DNA of 64,000 nt from Nonomuraea cavernae (GCF_014646355.1 NZ_BMNH01000019.1:81321-145320); one strand, 5' to 3'. Positions 45,946-55,238 are shown, numbered from the stretch's first letter. Notes: a model not told the origin generated them from the sequence alone. Translations and numbers: made by a program.

Positions 45946-47272
45946 GGATCTCCCTGATCAGGTTGGTCGTCGATCGCCCCGGCAGGCTGCTCAGCACGAC
46001 GGTCTCCGCGCCCAGCCTGCCGAGGACCTCGGATTCGGGCAGCGAGCCGGCCGCGTAGTCGCCGCCCTTGACCCACACGTCGGGGCGGAGTCGTTCGATG
46101 GCCGCGGCGGGGGTGTCCTCGTCGAACACCAGCACCGCGTCCACGCAGCTGAGCGCCGAGAGCAGCTCGACCCGGTCGCGCACGTCCACGACCGGTCTGC
46201 TGGGGCCCTTGAGCCTGCGCACGGACTCGTCGGAGTTGACGCACACGACGAGCGCGTCGCCCAGCGCCCGGGCCCGCCGGAGCAGGCTCACGTGCCCCGC
46301 GTGCAGCAGGTCGAAGCAGCCGCCGGTGGCGATCAGCCGCCCGCCGTACGCCCGGGTGAGCTCGGCCACCTCGAACGCGGTGCGCGGCCGGTCGCCCAGC
46401 TTCTGCTCGATGATCTTGACACCGGCGGCTCCGCCGCGTTCGACGAACCGCGACGCCTCGCCCACGCCGACGGTGACCGCCTGCTCGACGTCGGCGCCGT
46501 CGCGCAGCGCCAGCGCCGCGGCACTGGCCAGCCGGTCGCCGGCGCCGCACACGTCCTGGCCGCAGGACAGCACCGGCGCGGGCACCCTGGTGAGCGGGCC
46601 GCCCTGCCGGGCCAGGGCGGCGCCGCGCACCCCGAGGGTGACGGCCACCGCCTCGGCGCGCAGGGACCGCAGCAGCCGGCGGGCCGCCTGGTCGGGGCTC
46701 TCGTGCGGGTCGTCGCACAGCCGCCGCGCCTCCGCCTCGCTCGGCGTCACCAGGGCGCACCCGGGGACCGGCTGCTCACCCCTGGGATGCGGGTCCCACA
46801 CGATCGGGACCCGCACGTCGCGCAGCAGGTCGCGCAGCACCTGGACGGTGCCCCTGCCGTAGTCGGAGACGAGTATCGCGCCCGCCCGGCGGATCGCCTC
46901 GGCCGCGTCGGCTCCCGGGGCGTGCCCGGCCCGGCCGTCGCCGCTGTCGATCCTGACCAGCGTCTGGCCCCGTGCCCTGACCCGGGTCTTGCGCACCGTG
47001 TCGCCGCACAGCGGCAGCCGGACCAGGGCGGCCTCGCCCGACAGCAGGCCGCGCAGGCGGTGCCCCGGCCCGTCGTCGCCGATGGCGGTGATCAGCACCA
47101 CGTCGGCGCCGTCGCGGGCGGCCAGCAGCGCCGCCAGGCCGGCGCCTCCGGGGCGGGCCTGCTCGGCGCAGACGTCCACCACCGGGACCGGCGCGTCCGG
47201 GCACAGGCGTTCGGTCTCGCCCTCGACGTCCACGTCCAGCAACGTGTCGCCGACGATTACGAGCGGTCCCAT
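45941..47272 (-). CDS. hldE: Bifunctional heptose-7-P kinase / heptose-1-P adenylyltransferase HldE
   Basis: The 443-residue fusion has an N-terminal PfkB kinase domain (VIVGDTLLDVDVEG, PDAPVPVVDV, RPGGAG, and the catalytic GAGD in CGAGDRLASA, near 241). The C-terminal nucleotidyltransferase has TGGCFDLLHAGHVSLL (HxGH, near 322) and VNSDESVRRLKGPSRPV. It phosphorylates D-glycero-D-manno-heptose-7-P at C1 and, after GmhB removes the 7-phosphate, adds AMP to give ADP-heptose. The beta-anomer ADP route is inferred from this fusion type. The ATG shares one base with the gmhA stop (TGATG). Confidence 0.93.
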   Translation of the reverse strand: MGPLVIVGDTLLDVDVEGETERLCPDAPVPVVDVCAEQARPGGAGLAALLAARDGADVVLITAIGDDGPGHRLRGLLSGEAALVRLPLCGDTVRKTRVRARGQTLVRIDSGDGRAGHAPGADAAEAIRRAGAILVSDYGRGTVQVLRDLLRDVRVPIVWDPHPRGEQPVPGCALVTPSEAEARRLCDDPHESPDQAARRLLRSLRAEAVAVTLGVRGAALARQGGPLTRVPAPVLSCGQDVCGAGDRLASAAALALRDGADVEQAVTVGVGEASRFVERGGAAGVKIIEQKLGDRPRTAFEVAELTRAYGGRLIATGGCFDLLHAGHVSLLRRARALGDALVVCVNSDESVRRLKGPSRPVVDVRDRVELLSALSCVDAVLVFDEDTPAAAIERLRPDVWVKGGDYAAGSLPESEVLGRLGAETVVLSSLPGRSTTNLIREIR

Positions 47273-47820
47273 CAGAGCGCCTCCTCGACGGCGTCGCACA
47301 GCAGGTGGACCAGCGCGAGGTGCACCTCCTGGACGGTGGCGGCGTCGGCGGCCGGCACGGCCACCGCCTCGTCGCACAGGCCGGCCAGCCGGTTGGGCGC
47401 GGGTCCGGTCAGCCCCCAGGCGAGCAGCCCGCCCTGCCGCGCGGCCCACGCCGCGGCGAGCACGTTGGCGCTGCGGCCGCTGGTCGACAGGCAGACCAGC
47501 ACGTCACCGGCGTGGCCGTGCGCGCGCACCTGCCGGGCGTAGACCTCCTCGGCGCCGTAGTCGTTGGCGATCGCCGTCATGGACGAGGTGTCGGCGTGCA
47601 GCGCGATCGCGGCGTACGGCCGCCGGTCGGCCCGGAACCTGCCGACGAGCTCGGCCGTCAGATGCTGGGCCTCCGCCGCGGAGCCGCCGTTGCCGCAGGC
47701 CAGCAGCCTGCCCCCGGCCTTCAGGATCCCCGCGAGCTTGGCGCCCCACGCGCGTACGACGGCCGAGTGGTCGTCCACCTGCGACAGGGCGGTCCACAGC
47801 TTCTCCAGATGGGCGTCCAT
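47272..47820 (-). CDS. gmhA: Sedoheptulose-7-phosphate isomerase GmhA
   Basis: The 182-residue SIS-domain protein turns sedoheptulose-7-P into D-glycero-D-manno-heptose-7-P. CGNGGSAAEAQHLTAELVGRF (42-62) with the metal/catalytic His and Glu, HADTSSMTAIANDYG, LVCLSTSGRSANVL and the late QEVHLALVHLLCDAVE fit GmhA throughout. It lies between a GT4 gene (1 nt gap) and hldE (overlap), so the pathway order follows the gene order. Confidence 0.94.
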   Translation of the reverse strand: MDAHLEKLWTALSQVDDHSAVVRAWGAKLAGILKAGGRLLACGNGGSAAEAQHLTAELVGRFRADRRPYAAIALHADTSSMTAIANDYGAEEVYARQVRAHGHAGDVLVCLSTSGRSANVLAAAWAARQGGLLAWGLTGPAPNRLAGLCDEAVAVPAADAATVQEVHLALVHLLCDAVEEAL

Positions 47821-47821
47821 G

Positions 47822-49009
47822 TCAACCTCCCAGTGCGGCGAGCCGGCAGAGCCTGCCGTCGATCACTCGCGTGTACACGGACTCGGTCCGCTCGGCCACG
47901 CGGGGCCAGCCGTACCTCTCGCGGGCCCGGCGCAGGCCCGCGGCGCCGAGCGCCCGGCGCCGGTCCGGGTGGCCGAGGACGTCCTCCAGCGCCCTGGCCA
48001 GCGCCCGCGGCCGGCGAGGCGGCACCAGCAGCCCGCAGCCGGCGACCGTGTCCAGGTGGCCGCCGACGGCGGAGGCCACGACCGGCACCCCGCACGCCAT
48101 CGCCTCGATCGCGACCATGCCGAACGGCTCGTACCAGGGCACCGTGACGACGACGTCGGCCGACCGCATCAGGGCCGGCACCTGCTCGCGCGGCACGCTG
48201 CCCATCAGGCGCACCCGGTCGCCCAGCCCGTGGCGGGCGGCCAGCCCGCGCAGCCGTGCCGCCTCCTCGCCGTCGCGCCGGCCGCCTGCGATCAGCAGCT
48301 CGGCCCCGGGCAGCCGGCGCATGGCCTGCACGATCGTGTCGACGCCCTTGCGCGGCACCTGGCGGCCGATGCTGAGCACCCGGGGGCGGGAGGAGCGCGC
48401 CGCCACCGGGCCGTCCGGGCGGAAGGTGTCCAGGTCGACGCCGCACGGCACCACCATGATCCGCTGCTCGGGCACGCCGATCGCGCGCAGTTCCCCGACC
48501 TCGTCACCACACGTGGCCAGCACCGCGTCGGCCCGCCGGCCGATCTCCCGCTCGGTGTCCAGGCGGTGCGGCGGGCTCGTGTCGGCGCCGCCCTGCCAGC
48601 GCCGCTTGACGGTGCCGAGCGCGTGGTACGTCAGCACCACGGGCACGTCCCCGGCGGCGAGCAGCGCCGCCTGCCCGCTCATCCAGAAGTGCGCGTGCAC
48701 GATGTCCGGCCGGTCGGCCGCCCACCGCTCGGCCAGGCGCTCGGCGAACTCCGGCATGTACGGCGACAGCTCGTCCTTGGGAACGGGCGCGGCCGGCCCT
48801 GCCTTGACGTACTCGACGGTCACGCCCGGGGCCATGGCGACCTCGCCGGGCCGGTCCGGATCGGAGCGGCGGGTGTGCACGACGACCCGATGCCCGCGCC
48901 CGGCCAGCGCCACGGCCAGCGCCGCGACGTGGACGTTCTGGCCGCCCGCGTCGACGCCGCCGATCGCGGCGAGGGGGTCCGCGTGTTCCGATACCAGAGC
49001 GATCTTCAC
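47822..49009 (-). CDS. Glycosyltransferase family 4
   Basis: The 395-residue GT-B enzyme has the N-terminal GGVDAGGQNVHVAALAVAL segment typical of sucrose-phosphate-synthase-like and MshA-like GT4 proteins, HAHFWMSG, and the C-terminal donor site VVTVPWYEPFGMVAIEAMACGVPVV with the EPFG-x7-E motif. Donor and acceptor are unknown. The GTG start overlaps the GT9 stop (GTGA). It is not the mycothiol enzyme MshA by context. Confidence 0.88.
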   Translation of the reverse strand: MKIALVSEHADPLAAIGGVDAGGQNVHVAALAVALAGRGHRVVVHTRRSDPDRPGEVAMAPGVTVEYVKAGPAAPVPKDELSPYMPEFAERLAERWAADRPDIVHAHFWMSGQAALLAAGDVPVVLTYHALGTVKRRWQGGADTSPPHRLDTEREIGRRADAVLATCGDEVGELRAIGVPEQRIMVVPCGVDLDTFRPDGPVAARSSRPRVLSIGRQVPRKGVDTIVQAMRRLPGAELLIAGGRRDGEEAARLRGLAARHGLGDRVRLMGSVPREQVPALMRSADVVVTVPWYEPFGMVAIEAMACGVPVVASAVGGHLDTVAGCGLLVPPRRPRALARALEDVLGHPDRRRALGAAGLRRARERYGWPRVAERTESVYTRVIDGRLCRLAALGG

Positions 49010-50106
49010 TGGCTCAGCTCCCTTACCGCCTTGACGACCTCTTCACTGATCACTCGGGTCAGACATGGGTGCCCCGGCACCGGGCACACGCGTGCCCTGG
49101 ATCCCCGGCAGGGCGCGTCCTGGTCGCCCAGCAGCACGCTCGGCACGCCGTACGGCGCCCACCGGGCGGCGGGGACGACCGGCGCGAACAGGCTCACCAC
49201 CGGCGTCCCCACGGCGGCGGCCAGGTGCGCGGGACCGGTGTTCCCGGCCACCAGCACGGCGGCGCCGTCGATCACGGCGGCGAGCTCGGCCAGCGTGGTC
49301 CGCCCGCCCAGGTCCAGGGCCGCGCCGCCGGCGACGTGGGCGGTGAGGGCCCGCTCGGTGCCGGTCACGACGACGCGGTGGCCGTCGGCGGCCAGCTCCC
49401 GGACCGCCTGCCGGGCCCGGCCGGCGGGCCACGTCCTGGCGGGCGCGGACGCCCCGGGATGTACGACGACGTAGTCTCCGCCGCCGATCCCGAACCGGCC
49501 CGCGTCCGGCAGCGGGCGCCGGACGGCGAGCCTCCCGTCGTCCCCGGCGGGCAGGACGAACCCCGCGGCCCGGGCCAGGTCCAGCATCCGCTCGGCCTCC
49601 GGCACGTCGCGGCTCTCGTCGACCAGGTGCCGGACGTCCAGCAGCGAGCCCGGGTAGTCTTCGCTGATCGCGGCGATCCGCCGCACCCCGGCCAGGCGCA
49701 GCAGCATCGCCAGGGGCAGCGCCGACTGGTGGAACGAGGTCAGGATCACCGCCTCGTCCGTCCCCCTGACCAGCCGGACCAGCTCGGTGACACTCTCCGC
49801 CGAGACGGGCGGCGGCCGGTGGTCGATCCACGGCGCCCGCCACTCGATCACCCGGTCGACGCCGGGCAGCAACTCGGCGGCGGGCCTGCCGTTGGGCCCG
49901 GCCAGCATCGTCACCTCGCGCGCGTGCGCCCGCACGGCCCGTACGGCCGGACCGGCGAGCAGCACGTCGCCCACGTCGTCCAGCCGGGCCACCAGCACCC
50001 GCCCCCGCCCGTCGCCCGGGAGCCGTCCGGCCGGACCCGGCGCCGGCGCGCCGCGCCCGGCCGCCGGTAGGGAGCCGGGTATCACCGCCCGCGTGTCCTC
50101 GGTCAT
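49006..50106 (-). CDS. Second GT9 heptosyltransferase-like protein
   Basis: The 366-residue protein has GRVLVARLDDVGDVLLAGPAVRAVRA (a GT9 N-terminus after a 35-residue Gly/Pro-rich extension), VVVHPGASAPARTWPAGRARQAV and AGNTGPAHLAAAVGTPVVSLFAPVVPA. A cysteine pair near the C-terminus (CRGSRARVCPVPGHPC) may bind metal, as in some WaaF-like proteins. With the GT9 at 44356-45228 it gives the cluster two likely ADP-heptose users. Both ends overlap neighbours by four bases. Confidence 0.85.
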   Translation of the reverse strand: MTEDTRAVIPGSLPAAGRGAPAPGPAGRLPGDGRGRVLVARLDDVGDVLLAGPAVRAVRAHAREVTMLAGPNGRPAAELLPGVDRVIEWRAPWIDHRPPPVSAESVTELVRLVRGTDEAVILTSFHQSALPLAMLLRLAGVRRIAAISEDYPGSLLDVRHLVDESRDVPEAERMLDLARAAGFVLPAGDDGRLAVRRPLPDAGRFGIGGGDYVVVHPGASAPARTWPAGRARQAVRELAADGHRVVVTGTERALTAHVAGGAALDLGGRTTLAELAAVIDGAAVLVAGNTGPAHLAAAVGTPVVSLFAPVVPAARWAPYGVPSVLLGDQDAPCRGSRARVCPVPGHPCLTRVISEEVVKAVRELSQ

Positions 50107-51125
50107 CGGCGAGCCCTCCATTCGCCCCGCAACCGGTGCGCGCACGCGACCGGTGGGATCAGCGCGCTGGTGACCGCCATGCGCAGCACCTCTCGCGGCG
50201 TGCGCGGCCCCGGCGCGATCCGGGCCCAGGCGAACTCGGCGGTCAGCGCCGCCCACCCGGCCAGCGCTCCCGCCGCCGCCCGCCTCAGGGTCCCCGTCCG
50301 TCCCCGCGGTCCCGGGCGTCCGGGCCGTGACGGCCGGGGCGCGACGACGCCCGCGCGGGACCGTATGACGGGATCCGGCCGGTGAACGGCGGCCAGGGCG
50401 AGTCCGAGGGCGGCGAGCCCGAGAGCGGTGGTGAGCGCGTGACGGCGCAGGCGGCCCCGCGCGCCGCCGATCGCCTCGCGCCAGGCCGGGCCGTGCAGCC
50501 GCCGCATCAGCGCGTCGTCGGCGTTGCCGCGCTGGAACCGCACGCTCGCCCAGAACCCGTCGTCCCGCACCGGGTGCACCGTCACCCGGCGGCCCCGGAC
50601 CAGCCGATGCCCCGCCCGGGTCAGCCGCAGGGCCAGGTCGGAGTCCTCCCGGTAGGCCCGGGGGAACCGCTCGTCGAACCCGCCGGCCCGGTCCAGCGCG
50701 TCCCGGCGGTAGGCCATGTCGGCGGTGATCCACGCGGCGCCCGCGAGCCCGGCGGTGTTGCGCTCGGCGTCCGTCGGCCGCCGGTCGCCGGGCAGCGGCA
50801 CCTCGATCCGGCCCTGGCTGCCCGCCACGTCGGCGGGCAGGTCGCCGAGATCCTCCAGCGCGGCCTCGTACCAGCCGGGCCGGGGGACCACGTCGTCGTC
50901 GAGGAAGACCACCCACGGCGTGCGGGCCGCCCGCCAGCCGGCGTTGCGCGCGGCGGCGGGGCCGCGGCCGCCCGACCGGACGACCCGCACGCGCGCGGGC
51001 AGCGGGAGCGCCGCCCCGCCGGCCGGACGGTCGTCCACCACGATGACCGCGACGTCCGGCGGCAGCGCGGCGAGCGTGGCGCCCAGGCTGCGGCGGCCTG
51101 TCGTGGGGACCACCACGGTGATCAA
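50103..51125 (-). CDS. Glycosyltransferase family 2
   Basis: The 340-residue protein begins at TTG 51125, which overlaps the carbamoyltransferase stop (TTGA). The GT-A core shows VVVPTTGRRSLGATL, VAVIVVDDRP, GPAAARNAGWRAARTPWVVFLDDDVVPRPGWY (DxD) and FPRAYREDSDLALRLTRAGH (acceptor base ED). The C-terminal 120 residues are basic with two hydrophobic stretches and may attach it to the membrane. Donor sugar is unknown. Confidence 0.87.
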   Translation of the reverse strand: MITVVVPTTGRRSLGATLAALPPDVAVIVVDDRPAGGAALPLPARVRVVRSGGRGPAAARNAGWRAARTPWVVFLDDDVVPRPGWYEAALEDLGDLPADVAGSQGRIEVPLPGDRRPTDAERNTAGLAGAAWITADMAYRRDALDRAGGFDERFPRAYREDSDLALRLTRAGHRLVRGRRVTVHPVRDDGFWASVRFQRGNADDALMRRLHGPAWREAIGGARGRLRRHALTTALGLAALGLALAAVHRPDPVIRSRAGVVAPRPSRPGRPGPRGRTGTLRRAAAGALAGWAALTAEFAWARIAPGPRTPREVLRMAVTSALIPPVACAHRLRGEWRARR

Positions 51126-52753
51126 GAGGCGAACACCTCGCCGCGCCGCACCAGGTAGGGACCCAGCGCCAGCACCTCCACGGGGGAGGAGCCGAAGCAC
51201 TCCAGCGCGTCGCGGGGATCGTCCACCATGGGACGCCCGGCGGTGTTGAGGCTGGTGTTGACCAGCACGGGCAGCCCGGTCCTCGCCTCGAACGCCGCCA
51301 GCACGCGCGCCAGCAGGGGATCCGTCCCGGCCGACACCGTCTGGACACGCGCGGTCCCGTCCACGTGCACCACCGCCGGGATGCGGTCGCGCCACTCGGG
51401 ACGCACATCGTGCACGAACAGCATGTACGGCGAGGGCAGCGGCCCCCGGCCGAAGATCGCGGCGGCGCGCGAGTCGAGCACCATCGGCGCGATCGGCCTG
51501 AACTGCTCGCGCCCCTTCACGTCGTTGAGCCGTTCGGTGTTGCGCGCGTGCCCCGGATGCGCCAGCAGCGACCGGCGCCCGAGAGCCCGGGGGCCGTACT
51601 CGGAACGCCCCTGGAACCAGGCCACGATGCGGTCGGCGGCCAGCTCGGCGGCCACGGCGGCGGCCAGGTCGGGCGGCCGTGTGTACGGCACCCGCGCCAC
51701 GTCCAGCCAGACGCCGAGCTCCTCGTCGGTGAACCCGCGGCCCAGGTCGGCGCCCGGCATGGGCGCGGCCCGCTCACCGTAGGCGTGCGCGAGGTGCAGC
51801 GCCCCGCCCAGCGCGGTGCCCGAGTCGCCCGCGGCCGGTTGCACCCAGACCTCGTCGAACGGCCCCTCGTCGATCAGGCGGGTGTTGGCCACGCAGTTGA
51901 GCGCGACCCCGCCGGCCAGCGCCAGCCGGCGCTCGCTGGTGCGCTCGTGCAGCCAGCGGACCAGGTCCAGCAGCACCTCCTCCAGCCGCGCCTGCACGCT
52001 CGCGGCGAGGTCGGCGTGGTCGGCCGTCCACGGCGCGCTCCGGGGCAGCGCCTTGGCGAAGCCGTTCCAGTCGATCGGCTCGACCCGGAAGCCGCCGTCA
52101 CCGGTCGCGCGGACGAGCTCGCGGAGGGCTTCGAGATGCCGCGGCCGGCCATAGGAGGCCATCGCCATCACCTTGTACTCGTCGCTCGACCGGAGAAAAC
52201 CCAGGTGTTCGGTCACCTCCTCGTACATCAGGCCCAGCGAGTGCGGCAGCTCCTGCGCGGCGAGCACCTCCAGCTCGCCGTCGCGGTAGCGCCCGGCCAG
52301 GTGCGACACGTTCTCGCCGCGCCCGTCGCAGACGAGCACCGCGCAGTCCCGGTACGGCGAGGCGAGCCCGGCCGAGGCGGCGTGCGCCACGTGGTGCGGC
52401 ACGAACCGCACCCGGGCCGGATCCAGTCCGGGCAGTGCCGTGGCCAGGAAGTTCGGCGCCCGCAGCGCGTACGTGGTGCGCAGGTCCTCCCAGACGCCCT
52501 CGTGCCGGCCGGTCACCAGGGCCGGGTCGTAGGAGTAGGCGACCGCGTCGAGGTCCTCCGGAGCCAGGCCGGCCTCGCGCAGGCACCAGGCCGCGGCCTG
52601 CTCGGGCAGCTCCCACGCGGAGAAGGCGAGCGGCCGCTTGCCGTGCTTGCGGCGGCTGAACCGCTCCTCCTCCGCGGCGGCGACCACCCGGCCGTCGGCC
52701 ACCAGCGCCGCGGCAGGGTCGTGGAAGATCGCGTTGATACCGAGAAATCTCAT
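51122..52753 (-). CDS. NodU/CmcH-family O-carbamoyltransferase
   Basis: The 543-residue protein matches O-carbamoyltransferases that use carbamoyl phosphate and ATP to modify sugars or antibiotics (NodU, CmcH, TobZ). The Kae1-like part has the metal-binding HHVAHAAS (near 119-126), CDGRGENVSHLAGR and GGVALNCVANTRL. The YrdC-like C-terminal domain has FQGRSEYGPRALGRRSLLAHP and VNTSLNTAGRPMVDDPRDAL. It heads the minus-strand operon, with GGGGCCGGCG before the ATG, so it probably carbamoylates a sugar of the heptose glycan. Confidence 0.93.
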   Translation of the reverse strand: MRFLGINAIFHDPAAALVADGRVVAAAEEERFSRRKHGKRPLAFSAWELPEQAAAWCLREAGLAPEDLDAVAYSYDPALVTGRHEGVWEDLRTTYALRAPNFLATALPGLDPARVRFVPHHVAHAASAGLASPYRDCAVLVCDGRGENVSHLAGRYRDGELEVLAAQELPHSLGLMYEEVTEHLGFLRSSDEYKVMAMASYGRPRHLEALRELVRATGDGGFRVEPIDWNGFAKALPRSAPWTADHADLAASVQARLEEVLLDLVRWLHERTSERRLALAGGVALNCVANTRLIDEGPFDEVWVQPAAGDSGTALGGALHLAHAYGERAAPMPGADLGRGFTDEELGVWLDVARVPYTRPPDLAAAVAAELAADRIVAWFQGRSEYGPRALGRRSLLAHPGHARNTERLNDVKGREQFRPIAPMVLDSRAAAIFGRGPLPSPYMLFVHDVRPEWRDRIPAVVHVDGTARVQTVSAGTDPLLARVLAAFEARTGLPVLVNTSLNTAGRPMVDDPRDALECFGSSPVEVLALGPYLVRRGEVFAS

Positions 52754-52924
52754 CGCCGGCCCCCCAAGGATCCGGGAGAACGGCTACCTAGAGAAGCGGC
52801 CTCCAAACATCAAGGGGTATCTGAGCTGCGCAAACAGGCGGCCGTGGCGGGGTTGGTCACGGTGCGTGGCTGTTTGCCGGTCCGGCCCCCGGGTAGCTGG
52901 CGGGCAGCTCGACGGAGGTGAGAG

Positions 52925-53533
52925 GTGTTCGAACAACGACGTCCCGGGGCCGTGCTCTTCGATCGTGACGGGACCCTGATCAGGGACGTCCCGTACAACG
53001 GCGATCCGGACCGGGTGGAGCCCATGCCAGGGGCGATCGACGCGCTGGTGCGGCTACGCCGGGCCGAGGTGCCGGTCGCCGTGGTCACCAACCAGTCCGG
53101 CGTGGCCAGGGGGCTGCTCTCGCCGGACGAGATGGACCAGGTCAACGCCAAGGTGGAGGAACTGCTCGGCCCGTTCGACGCGTGGGCGATCTGCGTGCAC
53201 GACGACGGCGACGGCTGCACCTGCCGCAAACCCGCGCCCGGCCTGCTGATCAGGGCGGCCGCCGTGCTGGACGTCAGCCCGCGCGACTGCGTGGTCGTGG
53301 GCGACATCGGCAGGGACATGGAGGCCGCCAGGGCCGCCGGCGCCCGCGGGATCCTGGTGCCCACCCGGCAGACGCGGCCGGAGGAGATCCAGGACGCGCC
53401 GGAGGTGGCCGAGGATCTGACGGAGGCCGTGGACCGGGTGCTGAAGGACGCCCGCCACGAGGGCGGCGCCTTCCAGGGGGCCGTGGCCGGCTCGGCGCTC
53501 CGCGTCGGGGGGGCCGACTGGAGCCGTTGGTGA
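52925..53533 (+). CDS. gmhB: Heptose-1,7-bisphosphate 7-phosphatase GmhB
   Basis: The 202-residue HAD phosphatase has LFDRDGTLIRDVPY (Asp13, Asp15), VTNQSGVARG, a zinc loop CVHDDGDGCTCRKPAPG (Cys90, His92, Cys98, Cys100) and VVVGDIGRDMEAARAAGA. The zinc loop is specific for GmhB and histidinol phosphatase, and its place beside gmhA and hldE decides for GmhB. It removes the 7-phosphate between the two HldE steps. GTG 52925 follows GGAGGTGA. It is transcribed away from the carbamoyltransferase from a shared 171-bp region. Confidence 0.9.
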   Translation: MFEQRRPGAVLFDRDGTLIRDVPYNGDPDRVEPMPGAIDALVRLRRAEVPVAVVTNQSGVARGLLSPDEMDQVNAKVEELLGPFDAWAICVHDDGDGCTCRKPAPGLLIRAAAVLDVSPRDCVVVGDIGRDMEAARAAGARGILVPTRQTRPEEIQDAPEVAEDLTEAVDRVLKDARHEGGAFQGAVAGSALRVGGADWSRW

Positions 53534-54450
53534 GGATCCTGCTCTGGCACGTGCACGGCTCGTGGACCGACGCGTTCGTGCGCGGCGGCCACGACTACGT
53601 CCTGCCGCTCCTGCCCGGCCGGGGGCCCGACGGCCGCGGCCGGGCCCGGACCTACGACTGGCCCGCGAACGCCCGCGAGGTGCCCTGGGACCGGCTGCGC
53701 GGCGAGCCGCTCGACGTCGTCGTCTACCAGCGGCCCGAGGAGCTGGAGCTGGCCCGCGACTGGCTCGGCCGCGACCTGCCGGGCGTCTACGTGGAGCACA
53801 ACACCCCGGCCGGCGACGTGCCCCGGACCCGGCATCCGCTCGCCGGCCGCGACGACATCACGCTGGTGCACGTCACCCACTTCAACGAGCTGTTCTACGA
53901 CAACGGCCGGGCGCCCACCCGGGTGATCGAGCACGGCGTCCCCGACCCCGGCCCCCTCTACACCGGCGAGCTGCCCCGGGCGGGGGTCGTGGTCAACGAG
54001 CCGGTCCGGCGGGCCCGGGTCGCCGGGACCGACCTGCTGCCCCGGTTCGCCGCCGAGGTGCCGCTCGACGTGTTCGGCATGCGGGTGACCGGACTGCCGT
54101 ACGGCACGTACGAGGATCCGCCGCGGCACGTCATGCACGCGGAGCTGGCCCGGCGGCGCGTCTACCTGCACCCCTACCGATGGACCTCGCTCGGGCTGGC
54201 GCTCGTCGAGGCGATGACGCTCGGCATGCCGGTGGTCGCGCTGGCGGCCACGGAGGCTGTCGAGGCGGTCCCGCCGGAGGCGGGCGTGCTCTCGACCAGG
54301 GTGGACACGCTGGTCCGCGCGCTCGGCGAGTTCGCCGGAGATCCGGAGCACGCCGCCCGCGCGGGCAAGGCGGCCCGGGCCGCCGCGCTGGCCCGTTACG
54401 GGCTGGACAGGTTTCTGGCCGACTGGGATCGGCTGTTCGACCAGGTATGA
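53530..54450 (+). CDS. GT-B glycosyltransferase of the heptose cluster
   Basis: The 306-residue protein starts RILLWHVHGSWTDAFVRGGHDYVLPL and includes VEHNTPAGDVP, THFNELFYDNG and the C-terminal LHPYRWTSLGLALVEAMTLGMPVVALAATEAVEAVP, a GT4-like donor site with the LGLALVEAM helix. The GTG at 53530 overlaps the gmhB stop (GTGA), so it belongs to the same two-gene operon. The sugar is unknown. Confidence 0.85.
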   Translation: MRILLWHVHGSWTDAFVRGGHDYVLPLLPGRGPDGRGRARTYDWPANAREVPWDRLRGEPLDVVVYQRPEELELARDWLGRDLPGVYVEHNTPAGDVPRTRHPLAGRDDITLVHVTHFNELFYDNGRAPTRVIEHGVPDPGPLYTGELPRAGVVVNEPVRRARVAGTDLLPRFAAEVPLDVFGMRVTGLPYGTYEDPPRHVMHAELARRRVYLHPYRWTSLGLALVEAMTLGMPVVALAATEAVEAVPPEAGVLSTRVDTLVRALGEFAGDPEHAARAGKAARAAALARYGLDRFLADWDRLFDQV

Positions 54451-54480
54451 CCACGTATCGCGTGGGTAGGCGTGGTGAGC

Positions 54481-54789
54481 ATGATGATGTTCGACTGGTC
54501 ACGCGCGGCCGCCTGCCTGACCCTGGACCCGGAGCTGTTCTTCCCGATCTCGACGGAAGGCCTGGGTCACGAGCAGGTGGAACGCGCCAAGACGATATGC
54601 CAGGGCTGCCCGGTGCGACAGCCCTGCCTCGACTACGCCATCAGCACCGGCCAGGCGTACGGCGTCTGGGGCGGCACCGATCCGTCACAGCGCCGCGCGC
54701 TCGCCGCGAATCCGGCCGCGCGGGGTCACGGTCAGCCCGGAGGCAGGGCGGCGGCCAGGAAACGCTCGCGTTCGCCCGCCTCGAGGTGA
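54481..54789 (+). CDS. WhiB-family iron-sulfur transcription factor
   Basis: The 102-residue protein has the four cluster cysteines (Cys12, Cys40, Cys43, Cys49 in C...CQGCPVRQPC) and the GVWGGT turn (61-66), followed by a basic tail that binds DNA. WhiB-like proteins bind a [4Fe-4S] cluster and work with the primary sigma factor. The ATG at 54481 is 8 nt after TAGGCG (54467-54472), so leaderless translation is likely; GTG codons at 54472 and 54475 are alternatives. The 3' end overlaps convergent def by 58 bp. Confidence 0.93.
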   Translation: MMMFDWSRAAACLTLDPELFFPISTEGLGHEQVERAKTICQGCPVRQPCLDYAISTGQAYGVWGGTDPSQRRALAANPAARGHGQPGGRAAARKRSRSPASR

Positions 54790-55238
54790 TCGCTGAACAG
54801 CACGCCGTCGAGGTGGTCGTTCTCGTGCTGCAGCACCCTGGCGAGCACGCCCATCGCGCGCACGACCACGGGTTTGCCGAACATGTCGCGGCCACGCGCC
54901 GTGACCAGGTAGGAGCGTTCCAGTGGCCACCACACGCCCGGAGCCGACAGACAGGCCTCGTCGGCGGTGACGCGCCGCTCCGACAGCTCCAGTCTCGGGT
55001 TGACCAGGTGACCCGACCTGCCCTCGTAGGAGTAGGCGAGCACGCGCAGCGGCACCCCGATCTGCGGGGCGGCCAGGCCGGCGCGGCCGGCCCCCGCGCG
55101 GATGGTCGCGGTCAGGGCCTTCACCAGCCCCCGCAACTCACGGTCGAAGTCACGCACCGGCTCGGACACCGAGCGGAGCACAGGGTCGTCGAACATACGG
55201 ATGGGCCGGACTGTCACCGCAACTCCCCGATTCGTCAC
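54732..55238 (-). CDS. def: Peptide deformylase
   Basis: The 168-residue enzyme removes the formyl group from new proteins. The three motifs are present: GRAGLAAPQIG (51-61), EACLSAPG with metal Cys96 (Ala instead of the usual Gly in EGCLS), and QHENDHLDG with His138, Glu139 and His142. The GTG at 55238 has GGAGGAC upstream; GTG of VTVRPIRMFDDP is an alternative. Confidence 0.93.
   Translation of the reverse strand: MTNRGVAVTVRPIRMFDDPVLRSVSEPVRDFDRELRGLVKALTATIRAGAGRAGLAAPQIGVPLRVLAYSYEGRSGHLVNPRLELSERRVTADEACLSAPGVWWPLERSYLVTARGRDMFGKPVVVRAMGVLARVLQHENDHLDGVLFSDHLEAGERERFLAAALPPG

Noticed and set aside
47822..49009. Mycothiol glycosyltransferase MshA
   Set aside because: The GGVDAGGQNVHV start is shared by other GT4 enzymes, and the gene sits tightly inside the heptose operon.
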